The position numbers and the translations under genes were made by a program. Of a stretch of 64,000 nt of DNA, positions 35,001-45,868 are shown piece by piece (position 1 is the stretch's first letter; every line of letters starts with the position of its first letter). This DNA comes from Inia geoffrensis (lineage: Eukaryota; Chordata; Mammalia; Artiodactyla; Iniidae). Location: contig CM070904.1 in the NCBI GenBank assembly GCA_036417435.1, positions 129,084,695-129,148,694 of the forward strand. Reading direction: 5' to 3'. The notes under the pieces are model-generated. The model had not been told where the DNA came from. It saw only the letters and a program-made list of their open reading frames with translations, and did not search any database.

Positions 35001-35935
35001 ATCCCAGTGACTCTCGAGTCCTCACCTCCCCAGGCACCTCCTCACGGGGGAGGACAGTAGGCGCCCGTGCTACGAGTACTGTCAGAGCACAGCACAGCAC
35101 TCCCTCTCTGGACTCCTGGCTGGTGAGACCGCACTTGAGCGGAGAGGCTCCGAGTTCCCCGGCTTGCTCAGTTTATTCCCACCCACTCCCTCTGTTGGGG
35201 CGGCAGTAATCCTGGCTGGTGTGAAATGCAGACATCCTTGCTGGAGGTCAGCCACCGACAAGGCCATAACCCGTGGTACAGCCGGGTCCCTCTCGCTGGG
35301 CAAGGAGGTGATGGAGACATGGCCCCCAGCATCCCCCCAGACCATCCACTGGCCCCCCCTGCCGGCGTGGGAAGATGGTGCTGCCTCTGCTCCTCTGCGC
35401 CCCCTGCTGGTCTTCTCTGTGTTCCATCACTCTGCACTACTTGGGCAGAGCCCACAAGCCTCCCTGCCCCTACCTGTTGTGGGTCACTGCTGGGACAGGT
35501 TTCCGGGCTTCTTTAGGCTTCATGCAGCACACTCCCACGTGCTTCCACCACCTCCTTCATGCTGCAAAGGAAAAGCCATTCCATGCGGTGTTGGTTTAGG
35601 TGTTTGGATTATGTGAAGCAAAAATCATGGATATAGAAAAGATGTATCAAATCTCACTCCAAATGAGATGGATCCTCCCCAAATTTAAATTAAAAAAAAA
35701 AAATCACTGAGAATTGCACACTGTAATGCCAAAGCTGGCAAACAGAGTGAATTCTAAATTGTCTCCAGGCGATTATCATATGATGGGGTCATTTTAACTG
35801 TCAACAGAAATTTCTATCCATCGTTTTAAAAAACTTACGTGGACCACGTTGCTGCTCATTTGCCTCTGAACGTCTGTGAGCCATCACGGTGTCAGAGCTT
35901 TAATGCTGTTATTAGCTCCTGTTGGAACGTCGTGT
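35001..35935. other. Unassigned non-coding stretch
   Basis: No gene or repeat was recognised. The plus-strand frame of 150 codons (35164-35616) overlaps several others on both strands in GC-rich DNA and has no known domain. Confidence 0.4.
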
Positions 35936-35939
35936 GAGC

Positions 35940-36112
35940 CATCAAGCCGTGGTGGTCCCAGTCTCGTGTGTTCTGATAAACACACGAGAAAATGCATGTC
36001 CTTGAAACAGAAGTTGGTGGTGATCAAGGGCTATGAAGAAAGCCAAAGCCGTGCTATTGTCTGCTTTGCTGTCGTTTCAGCAGAGGCCACTGCAAAATCT
36101 GAGGGATGAGGG
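35940..36112 (+). pseudogene. Remnant of a pogo/Tigger-type DNA-binding domain
   Basis: The plus frame from 35876 reads 'RKCMSLKQKLVVIKGYEESQ' (about residues 38-57). This resembles the first helix of the CENP-B/pipsqueak-type helix-turn-helix at the N-terminus of Tigger and jerky-like proteins, which bind transposon ends. The next helices are not recognisable and the frame stops at 36109. There is no DDE catalytic region and no second (CENPB) domain. I see no terminal inverted repeats. It may be a diverged transposase fragment or a processed copy of a TIGD/JRK-like gene. Confidence 0.4.
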
Positions 36113-36615
36113 TGGAAAAAGTAGAGATGGTATCGAGGTAGGTGAAGCCTTATATTTAAAATATCATATCATCAGGCAAAGGCGATGCAAAATATAAATA
36201 GCACTGGCAACATGGCAGGTGATAAACTTGCATTGAGTCAGATTCAAGATCTTGGCTGTGGACAATCTGGTAATGGTTATAGAGGAAAGAAAAAGTAGAA
36301 AGGCTAAGATGACTCACATAATAAGGGGCTGAAAGATGGGGATGGAAGAAGAGATGAAAAGGCAAAGGGGGTGGTATTGGAGACATTTGGGGCTCTGAAG
36401 AGATGGAAAGCAAAGAGAAAGGAAGAAAAGGAATGTTTGCAACCGTTGCTGGAGCGTGTGAAACACCTTCCCTCTAAATTCGTTTCTTAGAGCTACTTTT
36501 TATCACCCTGGGAGGTGGGAAGGCCCCTGTGGGTCACTGAGACATCTGCCTATTTCACCAGGCAGAGACAACCAGCTGAGTAATCATTCATGACCTGTTT
36601 TTGAGAATCCCTTTA
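36113..36615. other. Unassigned, purine-rich stretch
   Basis: No gene or repeat was recognised. The plus strand is purine-rich from about 36260 to 36430. Confidence 0.4.
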
Positions 36616-36625
36616 TGTGAGATCT

Positions 36626-36843
36626 TGGTTTTGTTTTGTTTTTCATTGAAGTATCGTTGATTTACAATGTTGTGCTAGTTTCAGGTGAACAGAGCAGTGA
36701 TTCAGTTACATATATATGTACACACACACAAACATATACGTATATTGCAGATTCTTTTCCATGATAGGTCATTACAAAATATTGAGTATAGCTCCCTGTG
36801 CTGTACAGTGGTCCTTGTTGGTTATCTACCTTATATATAGCAG
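36626..36843 (-). mobile_element. L1 3' end, antisense, 5'-truncated
   Basis: The antisense 3' UTR reads 'cattgaagtatcgttgattt', 'caatgttgtgctagtttcag' and 'ctccctgtgctgtacagtgg', with an internal TA/CA-rich patch. A short TSD, tgtgagat, lies near 36616-36623 and again near 36846-36853. Confidence 0.78.
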
Positions 36844-36859
36844 TGTGTGAGATTTTCTT

Positions 36860-38680
36860 TCTACTTGATCCGGGATGTGAGCTTGAGAAAGTGTTGCCTG
36901 AACCTGGCTCTCTCGTATGAGATTCAGAAACACTGTACACAGTCCTCCCACCTGCCCTAATGCCACTGTCCCCAGGCCACATCTGGCCACATCTTCATCC
37001 TTGGCCTGGCACTCAGACGCCCCTCTCCAGGCCTCTCAGGCCACTGTCCTGCCTGGAGCTCACCTTCCCCCAGGCCTGCGGCTCTCGACCCCCCGCCTTC
37101 AGCTGTCCTCCGCCCATCCTCCTGGACGACCAGCATAGGCTCTGGCGCCTTCCTGAATCGATCTCAAACACTTTGCAGTTCTCCCTCTCCCTCCTTTGCT
37201 CACCTGCAGTACCAGCTACTTTAGCCTTTAGCTGTTGGGACCTTCTGCATAGCTACCCATGTTACAGCTTCCCTCAAGGACCAGTGCTTAGTAAGTCCTA
37301 AATTATTTAAACTCATTTTAAAAATCCACAGTTATTATCATTCAACTCTGCTACCAGGTCAGTTAGCCTTGATAAAAGTTGAAGTTGCTATTACTTGGAA
37401 AAGATGTGTATACATGAGAAAGAGGTAATACAAAGGTGAGGTTTATAGCAATACTTTTTTTTTTTTCAAAGTTATAGAATACTATGATTTTTTTCTGAGG
37501 AAGCAGGACAAAGTTTATTGAATCTCTCCACGAGAGTTTCTCTAATCCTTCCCGCATGGTACAAGAATTAAGCAAGAAAGGTCCATTCTCTTAGTCTTAG
37601 AATTACTGCTTGCCTACCTTCTTTGGGCGCCTTGGGGCATAGCTATCGCATTACCCCACTTGTGAAAATATTTCACTTTATATGCAATACTATACTTCCC
37701 CCTGGTGGAAATAAACAGGTTGTAATAATTGTAATCTTTTCCTGAACCCACTGCAGCATAATGGGAAAGGGCTAGGAAGGAAAGTCTGGCCTGTTTAGTT
37801 CCAGAACTTTCACGCCCCAAAGAATGATTTCATCTCCATTGGCTCCAGGTTTAAAATATGACCTCGGTCCTCATTTTCCTCCCAGCTCATGATGCTGTAG
37901 GTGGCTTTGCAATCTAAGTGCTTTAGTGATGTTTTACAAATAAAAAGACGTCTTTTGAAAGATATTTTGTGTCCCCAAATTTCATATACTAAAAAATTAT
38001 GCTTTTACCTTTAGAAGCCAATTTTACACATATAACCCATCCATCTGAGCTGATCAGCATAAATTAAATAGCACTTTAGCTTGATGTAATTTCAGCCAGA
38101 GCTAAAAAATCTGCTGTTTTAGCCATATTGTAGGTAAATATTTTAATTAGGGAAACAAAATAAATAAACAGAAAATCTAGGGAAACACTATTTTTTACCA
38201 TTATACTCCTAGTGAATGAATCATTTTGTCTGATGGATTTGTTTTAGAGGTGACAAACTGAAGCCTCAAGAAATGTCTCCTGGTAGCTGACTATACTGCT
38301 GAACTGAATGAATAAGCATTTTCAGAACTCTAATAGAAAACCGATGAATTCATTAAAGTGCTAACAAAAGATCAAGATGAAAAAAAGAAATTAATCACAT
38401 GGGACTGAGTGAACTGATGAGGATGATTATAATTTTTGTGACTTTCTGTTTGACTAAAAAAAAAAATCCCACAAGGACTAGGAGGCAAAAAATATACAAA
38501 TCAATTTTCACTGCAAAGTAAAGGAGCTGTTACAGTGGAGGATTGCTGGACTGAATGTCAATATTATGACATAGTATGAGTGTGTTTCGTGTTTGGCAAT
38601 TGCAGTCATTGTTGCTTTTGTTGTGGCCACCCATTTACAATGCTTGGTGTCAGTTTATTTATCTCTTGTAAAAATAAAAT
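36860..38680. other. Repeat-poor stretch; AT-rich second half
   Basis: No gene was recognised. The first 400 bp are GC-rich with chance open frames. From about 37850 to 38660 the sequence is AT-rich, free of recognised repeats and carries TAATTA and TAAACA-type motifs, so it could be conserved non-coding DNA. That is an inference only. Confidence 0.35.
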
Positions 38681-38681
38681 A

Positions 38682-38682
<1 letters not shown>

Positions 38683-38728
<46 letters not shown>
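38683..38728. repeat. (GT)n microsatellite
   Basis: About 23 uninterrupted GT units are followed by an A-rich run. The pure repeat is likely length-polymorphic. Confidence 0.95.
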
Positions 38729-38731
<3 letters not shown>

Positions 38732-38996
38732 AAAAAAAAAAAAGAAATGTCTTACCTTTGACGACAAAGGTAGTTAATGGTGGGGCTGTAGTTAAAACTT
38801 GTTAGTTGATTGAAAAGCCCAGAGCTGTCCCTAAACTACCTCTCTCAGAAATGAGAAGGTAACAACCAGCAGACTGAAAAATAAATCATATGCCTTGCAA
38901 ATGGTTTTAGACGTGCAAATGAATCACAGCTTCCTAGAGCAAGTGGAGAAAAGTAAATATATAGGTTACAAAAAAAGGCATAAAACCTGACAAATA

Positions 38997-39197
38997 GGGC
39001 TTCCCTGGTGGTGCAGTGATTGAGAGTCTGCCTGCCGATGCAGTGGACACGGGTTCGTGCCCCGGTCCGGGAAGATCCCACATGCCGCGGAGCGGCTGGG
39101 CCCGTGAGCCATGGCCACTGAGCCTGCGCGTCCGGAGCCTGTGCTCCGCAACGGGAGAGGCCACAGCAGGGAGAGGCCCGCATACCGCAAAAAAAAA
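38997..39197 (+). mobile_element. CHR-type SINE, short form
   Basis: This plus-strand short copy has a perfect 15-bp TSD, aaaacctgacaaata, at 38982-38996 and 39198-39212. It is young. Confidence 0.97.
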
Positions 39198-40566
39198 AAA
39201 ACCTGACAAATAATGAGTACTATATTATTAAAAGACACAAGCTCTCGCTTTTGATTAAAATGAGGTGAGATGGAGGGTTAATTTACATGAATTATAAATT
39301 ATGTGGTTTCTTGCTCCAAATTAAATTCTTTCTTACCATTTTACTATATTTGTAAAACCTCTCTAAGTTGCTCTATGAATATCTAGTGCATTGCTCCTGG
39401 AAGCTCTTCCTTGGTATGCCTCCATCCCGTTTTCTCATCTGTTATGGCCCCTTAGATTTCCTCCAATATCCAACTGCCCCCAATTATGGCAGAGCACATC
39501 CTTCCACATGTCCCCACAAGGACCTATGTGAGAACCACTTAGGGATGTACGCTGTGAGTGGGATTGTGAGGCACCAGGACGTGTGTGTGATCTGGCTGAG
39601 TTCTGGCAAATATGCTCTTCAGAAGGGCTGTAGCCATCTACAGCTCCATCACCCGTCCACGCGTGGCCCTTTTTCTGCACATCCTCGGCAAATATGCATA
39701 TTACTCTACAAGGGGCATCTCATTGTGGTTTTATCTTGATTTTTCTGGCTCATAACAAGTTTGAGGTTATCTTCATATTCTTGCTGTTAGGATTTCCTCT
39801 TCTATGAATCGCTTGTTCACATTGATGCCCATTTTTCCATTGAGCTTCTTGTCTTCTTGTTTATTCACAGAATCAGCAAGATAGTAATTTCATGATATTG
39901 CTTCCTTATCTTTATAGATGTTGCCAATATCTTTAACTAATCTCTCATCTGTCTGTTGATGTTTCCTATATGGTATGTTAGTGAACATAGACTTTTAATT
40001 CTGATATAATCAAACCTTACTTTTCTTCCTTACAGTTTGGCTTTCTTTAAGAAGTCCTTTCATTTGCATTGGTCCAGAGCCCCCCTTGTTTCCTTGCTTT
40101 TTTAAAAAATAGGTTGATTAAGGTATGATTGATCATAATAAGCTGTACATATTTAAAGTGTATAATCTGATCAATTTAGAAATATATACACTTATTTAAT
40201 GATCATATTGAAGATAATGAACCTGTTAACTACTCTCAGAAGCTTTCTCATGACCCTGGGTGATACATCCCTTCATGTCCCTCATCCCCAGAAATCACTA
40301 ATTTGTTTTCCGTCACTATAGATTATTTTGAATTTTCCAGAACTTTAAGCATGAACCGTTAGTATGTACTCCTTTTTTTGTCTGGCTTCTTTCATTCAGT
40401 GTAATTATGTTGCAATTCATCCATGTTGTATGTTAGTTTGTTCCTTTTTCAATTAGTGAGTGGTATTCCATGCTATAGATATACTACAATTTTGGTTATC
40501 TATTTACTTAATATTTGACATTTTGGTTGTTTCAAGTTTCATATTATTATAAATAGTAATAATTTG

Positions 40567-40574
<8 letters not shown>

Positions 40575-40597
<23 letters not shown>

Positions 40598-40789
40598 GCG
40601 GTGCGCGGGCCTCTCACTGTCGTGGCCCCTCCCGTTGCGGAGCACAGGCTCCGGACGCGCAGGCTCAGCGGCCATGGCTCACGGGCCCAGCCGCTCCGCG
40701 GCATGTGGGATCCTCCCGGACCGGGGCACAAACCTGCATCCCCTGCATCGGCAGGCGGACTCTCAACCGCTGCGCCACCAGGGAAGCCC
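40575..40789 (-). mobile_element. CHR-type SINE, short form
   Basis: This minus-strand short copy has a 20-plus-base T-run and ends 'ccaccagggaagccc'. The TSD is tgtagctttt (40565-40574) against tgtagcctttt (40790-40800). It is inserted in the antisense L1. Confidence 0.94.
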
Positions 40790-41984
40790 TGTAGCCTTTT
40801 TATAGTGTAAAATTTATGCTATTATGAATAATACTTATACTTTGTGTAAGTCTTGTACATAAGTTTGTGTGTGGATACATATGTATTTTTCTTGGGTAGA
40901 TACCAGGAGTGGGATGGCGGGGAGGTGCCGCTCCATCCCCTCAACTTAGGGATCAAGCTCTGGGCTTAGCCTGAGTTTCTCAACCCTGCTCTGCTGTCTG
41001 CACACTCTCGCCAGGCAGCACGCTGGGGTAATCATAAGAGTCCCTCGTTTGTCTCCCCGTTCTCAGGGCTTGTTGTTCTCTGTCGCGTGTGATCCAGTGT
41101 TTGAACCATGGTTTCATATATTTTGTTCTTTTTTTAGTTCTTTAAAATGGGAAGGTAACTCTGGTTCCTATTGTTCTACCTTGGCTGAACTCGCATGTTT
41201 TCCCGTATACTTCCGCTGGACTTTATAATCTCGCCTACGTTTGCGTCTTTAATCCATCTGGGATGTTTCTTTATCGAGGCTATTATGTAAGATCCAGTGT
41301 TGTTTCCTCTCCATAATGAGCCAGTTCACCCAACACTATCTACTAAACAATCTGTTTTTCCCCTTGATACCATCTTTATCCTGCATCATGTTCTCAAGTT
41401 AAGGGAAACTATGATATCTCCGTGTCCCATTAGCCACCATCTGACCAGAAACAGCATCCTATCCCACTGTTGTATTACGTACAATGTCTTTGTGCTAATT
41501 TGGTAAGATATGTCTGTCAAGTTTTCCTTAGCTATTGTGAATCTTTATTCTTCCACATATTATGAAATGTATTGTAAATGAATAAGAGGAATCAAATTTT
41601 TTAAAATCTATCTGAAAATTTTAATGTAATTGCTTAGACTTTATAGAATTTGGGGAGAATTGATGTCTTTATAATGTTAAGTAGTCTCATATAAAGAACA
41701 GTTTTACATTTTTGGTTTCAATTTTCTTATATATTCTTTCAAAACATTTTTTTCTTTCATAGATTTTTTATGCACAAGGAAATTCTTTAATATGGTATAG
41801 TTTTGTTACTATTGTGAATTGTATTTTATTTTCAATGATATTTTCTAATTGTATTTTATCCATGTAGGAAAACACTATTGAATTTTTATAATTTGCTCTG
41901 GCATCTAGAAATATTTCTAAACTCTCTCATTATTTCTAAATAGTCAGTTATGTTTGGTTGCTTAAATATAGAGAGTCAAATTAC

Positions 41985-42400
41985 TCCCCAGGCTCATTAA
42001 AAATAGCAAATTAGATTTTACTTAGACTACTGCCTAGGGGAGAGAGCCTTCAGGACAGAGCTGAGCTCAACTCTGACCTGTGCAGAGGTGACTGGGCGTT
42101 TTAAAAGGAGAACAAGGAAGAAGGGAGGAGGAATCAGTGGGGGTGTGAGAAGAGAAGGGAAGCAGAAAATTATAAAACGTGGGCAGGGAAGTTGGTCAGT
42201 GAGATTAGGCCATCTCTCTGCTAACTGGTGATTGCTGAAGTTAAGCTCCTATGCTCCCCTAGAGGCTGGTAGGCAGAGTTAAGATCATTTTGATGAGAGT
42301 TTGCCATTCTTATAGGCCCACGGTGAGGTCTAGTCCAGGAGAGGGCTCAGAGCAGCCTGACTAGTGTCTGGTCAAGGAGACAGTCTCTGTCTGTAAAATC
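41985..42400. other. Unidentified insert within antisense L1 (possible LTR)
   Basis: L1 ORF2-like antisense text occurs on both sides, but this 400-bp block is GC-richer and unrelated to L1. It could be an old LTR, for instance around 'ctgacctgtgcagaggtgac'. No TG/CA ends or TSD were fixed. Confidence 0.3.
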
Positions 42401-42924
42401 ACATCATCTGCAGATGATGCAGGTTTGTCCATGGAGTAAGATATTTGCTGTAGGTTTTGCAGAATTCTCTATATTTCCTGGTTTGCTAAGAAGATTAATC
42501 ATAAATAAGTGTTGGATTTTACAAAAAAGAGTTTTCTCACTCTTTTGAGATAATCCTCAGGATGCTTATCTTTAATCCAAATCTTTATTTATTTACAAAC
42601 GTATTGTTTAGTTTCCGATCACATGGGATTTTTTTTTTTTTTTTAGGTTTTGTTACTTATTTCAAAATGTATTCCATTATGGAATTTACTAGGACTTTTT
42701 TTTTTCCCTTTCCTTTTCTTTTTTTTTTTTGTCGAAAGCGTGATCAATGTTTTTGCAGGTATTTTATAGGCACTTGAAAATAAAGTGTTTTCTCTAGTAT
42801 TGGGGGTAGATTTCCAGCTTAGTAATTGTGTTGTTCAGGCCTTCTAACTAAATTTGACCAGTGCATTTTATTTGTTCCCAAATCTGTTTTTGTCTATTGT
42901 ACTTGTTACTGTAATTAAGCATTT

Positions 42925-42953
42925 AAAGGTGCTTAATTTAAAGGTGCTTAATT
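42925..42953. repeat. Short tandem duplication
   Basis: Two adjacent copies of 'aaaggtgcttaatt' with small spacer differences. Confidence 0.85.
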
Positions 42954-43058
42954 ACAATAAACAAATGAAATATGACTACTGAAATAATGTTTCTATGAAA
43001 TCGAAGATGAATCCTTTCGAAAGATAAACAAAAATGATTTATTTAAAAATAACAGGCA

Positions 43059-43257
43059 GGCTTCCCTGGTGATGCAGTGGTTGAGAGTCCGCCTGCTGAT
43101 GCCCGGGGCATGGGTTTGTGCCCTGGTTTGGGAAGATCCCACATGCCGCGGAGTGGCTGGGCCCGTGAACCATGACCGCTGGGCCTGCATGTCCGGAGCC
43201 TGTGCCCCACAACGGGTGAGGTCACAACAGTGAGAGGCCCGCGTACCGCAAAAAAGT
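43059..43257 (+). mobile_element. CHR-type SINE, short form, inserted in a Tigger terminus
   Basis: A somewhat diverged short copy (for example 'ggtgaggtcacaacagtgag') has a perfect 12-bp TSD, aaataacaggca, at 43047-43058 and 43258-43269. The TSD contains the first bases (CAGGCA) of the Tigger inverted repeat, so the SINE is younger than the Tigger element. Confidence 0.94.
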
Positions 43258-43263
43258 AAATAA

Positions 43264-43575
43264 CAGGCATACCATGGAGTTATTGCAGGTTCAGTTCAAG
43301 ACCACCGCGATAAAGCGAATATGGCAATAAAGTATTTTTTTTGGTTTTTCAGTTCATATAAAAGTTACATCTTCGCTACAGTGTAGTCTATTAAGTGTGC
43401 AATAGCATTATGTCTAGAAAATCAATTCACATACCTTAATTTAAAAATTATACTGTTGGAAAAGTGGCACAAATAGACTTGCTTGACACAGGGTTGCCGC
43501 AAACCTTCAACTTGTAAAAAATTCAGCATCTGTGGAGCACAATAAATTGAAGAGCAATAAAATGAGGTCTGCCTG
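43264..43575. mobile_element. Tigger1-type nonautonomous DNA transposon
   Basis: The element starts 'caggcataccatggagttat' and ends 'aataaaatgaggtctgcctg'. These are complementary ends of the Tigger1 (pogo-like) type. Internal landmarks are 'accaccgcgataaagcgaat', 'agtctattaagtgtgcaata' and 'gcttgacacagggttgccgc'. At 312 bp it is an internal-deletion derivative with no transposase. A TA follows the right end at 43576. Confidence 0.9.
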
Positions 43576-43661
43576 TACGTGGAATTCAATGAAGAGGTGC
43601 TAGTGAGATCATTTTAAAGTCTGGGGAAAAAAGAGTAAAAGTATTCTGCACTTAGATTTTT

Positions 43662-43911
43662 CTTTTTTTAACATCTTTATTGGAGTATAATTGCTTTACA
43701 ATGGTGTGTTAGTTTCTGCTTTATAACAAACTGAATCTGCTATACATACACATATATCCCCATATCTCCTCCCTCTTGTGTCTCCCTCCCACCCTCCCTA
43801 TCCCACCCCTCCAGGTGGTCACAAAGCACCGAGCTGATCTCCCTGTGCTATGTGGCTGCTTCCCACTAGCTATCTCTTTTATATTTGGTAGTATATATAA
43901 GTCCATGCCAC
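43662..43911 (-). mobile_element. L1 3' end of a tRNA-half/L1 chimera
   Basis: A T-run is followed by the antisense L1 3' UTR ('catctttattggagtataat', 'ttacaatggtgtgttagttt', 'gctgatctccctgtgctatg') up to 'gtccatgcca'. The insertion is 5'-truncated at about 250 bp. A perfect 15-bp TSD, tgcacttagattttt, lies at 43647-43661 and 43941-43955. The right TSD copy comes after a tRNA-derived piece, so both parts arrived in one event. Confidence 0.9.
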
Positions 43912-43940
43912 TGGTTCAATGGTAGAATTCTCGCCTCCCA
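43912..43940 (+). pseudogene. tRNA-Gly(CCC) 5'-half fused to L1
   Basis: The 29 bases match the 5' part of tRNA-Gly(CCC) from about its eighth base to just past the anticodon, with one visible difference (G to A at 'ttcaatgg'). The A box and the anticodon-loop text 'tcgcctccca' are readable. The 3' half is absent: the text jumps to the TSD right after the anticodon. The piece lies opposite in orientation to the L1 it is joined to. It cannot fold as a tRNA. Confidence 0.82.
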
Positions 43941-44118
43941 TGCACTTAGATTTTTTATGGGCATCCTTAAGGACTTATTTGACTTTACAGAAAACAAAAT
44001 AAACCATCCTAATGAATGCATCACTGGTATGGTTTATGTAGAAAAGTGACTCAAACTTCCAGTCAGAGCAAAGGCATCACTTTAAAATATTTTCTTTTTT
44101 TATTTGTTATAGGTTTTA

Positions 44119-44416
44119 TTTTATTTTTTTAAAATTTTAATTTATTTTTGACTGTGTTGGGTCTTCGTTGCTGCACGCGGGCTTTCTCTAGTTGCAGCAA
44201 GCGGGGGCTACTCTTCGTGGCAGTGCGCAGGCTTCTCATTGCCGTGGCTTCTCTTTGTGGAGCGCGGGCTCTAGGCAAGCGGGCTTCAGTAGCTGTGGCG
44301 CACGACTGGCTTAGTTGCTCTGCGGCATGTGGGATCTTCCCGGACCAGGGATCAAACCGGTGTCCCCTGCATTGGCAGGTGTATTCTTAACCACTGTACC
44401 ACCAGGGAAGTCCCCA
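44119..44416 (-). mobile_element. CHR-type SINE, long form
   Basis: This minus-strand long form ends 'ccaccagggaagtcc'. The TSD is ttataggtttta (44107-44118) against ttataagtttta (44417-44428). Confidence 0.93.
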
Positions 44417-44428
44417 TTATAAGTTTTA

Positions 44429-44958
44429 CATAACAACAAAATAAAGTAATATGTATTTTAAAGTGATTTCCTACTTTTAGCTTTTTGATTAACCAAGTAT
44501 TTAATCATTGTAACTATTAGAACAGAGGGCTTCTATTGCATGGTATTCGTGGGAGTATTAGTATACCTATAGAAAAGATTGTTGGTAAATATTCTAAAAT
44601 GTCAACAGTAGTTCTAGCTCTGTGAAAGGATTATTGGTAATTATAATATTTTCCTACAGCTTTTGCTTATCTGACAAATTTTTATGGTAAACTTGTATTA
44701 TTCTTGTAATCAGAGCAGGGTTTTTTTAAATAGAAAAAATAAGCAATATGAATACAATTAAAAGTAATAAAAGGAAGAAGTGATAGAGAGACAGAAGCAG
44801 TAATGGAGTACTTTAAAGATCTTAAAACACTGGGTTTTTTTTGATCGTCACAAGAGCCTTAAGTATCCGCCAGTCCAGAAGAGCACTTTCTTTCTCTTTT
44901 TAACAGATGCAAAAACAAATCTGAAAAGTTTAGGGAGCTGCCCCAAATTGCTATTCCC
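44429..44958. other. Unassigned AT-rich stretch
   Basis: No gene was recognised. Around 44890-44955 a weak antisense MIR-like core ('aacagatgcaaaaacaaatc') may be present, but it is too diverged to call. Confidence 0.35.
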
Positions 44959-44959
44959 A

Positions 44960-45445
44960 TTATCTATTCCCCCATAGCAAGCCACTTCAAAACACAGTGG
45001 CTTAAAACAAGGGTTTATTATTATTTCTCATGGCTCTGTGAGTTGGCTGAGGTCACAGTCACATGTCAGGTGGGGCTGTGGCCACCTGAAGGCCCACTGG
45101 GCTGGCCATCAAGACGGTGCACTCCTGTAGCTGTGTCCTGGGAGCTTGTCTGGGCCCTGGCCAGAGTGCTGATGTGGCCCCTCGGGCAGCTTGGAGGCTG
45201 GGTTCTTAGAGGGAGACTCCAAGAGTGATCCTGCCTGAAGCTCCTAATCTTCTAGACCTGGCCTCAGAAGTTCCAAAGCATCTTTCCACCACATTCTACT
45301 GGCCAACCAGTCACGAAGACCAGCCCAGATTTCAGGAGAGGGGACTTAGCCCTTCTTCTTCCTGGGGTGAGACAAAGTCACACCGCAGACCCCGTGGAAT
45401 GAGAGACACTGTTGGGGCCATTTTCGAAAAAGAGAATCTGCCACG
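44960..45445 (-). mobile_element. MaLR (MLT1-like) LTR
   Basis: The antisense order is 'cacagtggcttaaaacaagg', 'ttatttctcatggctctgtg', 'gagttggctgaggtcacagt', then 'aatgagagacactgttgggg' and 'agagaatctgcca'. This is the layout of an old MLT1 LTR. No TSD was resolved. Confidence 0.6.
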
Positions 45446-45636
45446 GTCATCCAGCTGAAGATTGCCTGGAACAAGATGACATGGGTGTTCTTTTTACTGC
45501 AACCCACCCCCCAATAAGATTCACAGGTACGAATTTTATCACAGTGTGTGAGATGATGTTGGCCTAGTAATGCTTTCCTTAAAAATAAGAATGATTTGAG
45601 GACAGGCCCATTCTTTAATGGAGGACTGGTATTTTT

Positions 45637-45853
45637 TTTTTTGTTTTATTTTTTGCTTTTTGGGGTACGCAGGCCTCTCACTTCTGTGGCCTCTCCCGTT
45701 GCGGAGCACAGGGTCCGGACGCGCAGGCTCAGCGGCCATGACTCATGGGCCCAGCCGCTCTGCGGCATGTGGGATCTTCCCGGACCGGGGCACGAACCCA
45801 CGTCCCCCGCATCGGCAGGGAGACTCTCAGCCACTGCGCCACCAGGGAAGCCC
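45637..45853 (-). mobile_element. CHR-type SINE, short form
   Basis: This minus-strand short copy has a perfect 15-bp TSD, aggactggtattttt, at 45622-45636 and 45854-45868. Its tail is T-rich with interruptions. Confidence 0.96.
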
Positions 45854-45868
45854 AGGACTGGTATTTTT

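Larger units (their letters stand above)
39370..42610 (-). mobile_element. Antisense old L1 (3' UTR through ORF2), interrupted
   Basis: The stretch reads in antisense L1 order. First come 3' UTR-like blocks ('ggcttctttcattcagtgta', 'gagtggtattccatgctata'). Then come ORF2-like blocks ('tttggggagaattgatgtct', 'tttctaattgtattttatcc', 'ttgctgtaggttttgcag'). No open frame of note survives. It is broken by a CHR SINE at 40575-40789 and apparently by unrelated sequence at about 41985-42400. It may be more than one L1 fragment in the same orientation. Confidence 0.6.

Noticed and set aside
40504..40810. Recurring open frames with similar peptides (such as 'AAMAHGPSRSAACGI') at many sites
   Set aside because: They are translations of the CHR SINE in its different frames, not a protein family. 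They recur because the SINE does.
43912..43940. A functional tRNA-Gly gene
   Set aside because: Only the 5' half is present, with no T arm, B box or terminator, so it is a retroposed fragment.
45700..45800. CpG-island promoter
   Set aside because: The local CpG density belongs to the young SINE body and is the same in every copy.
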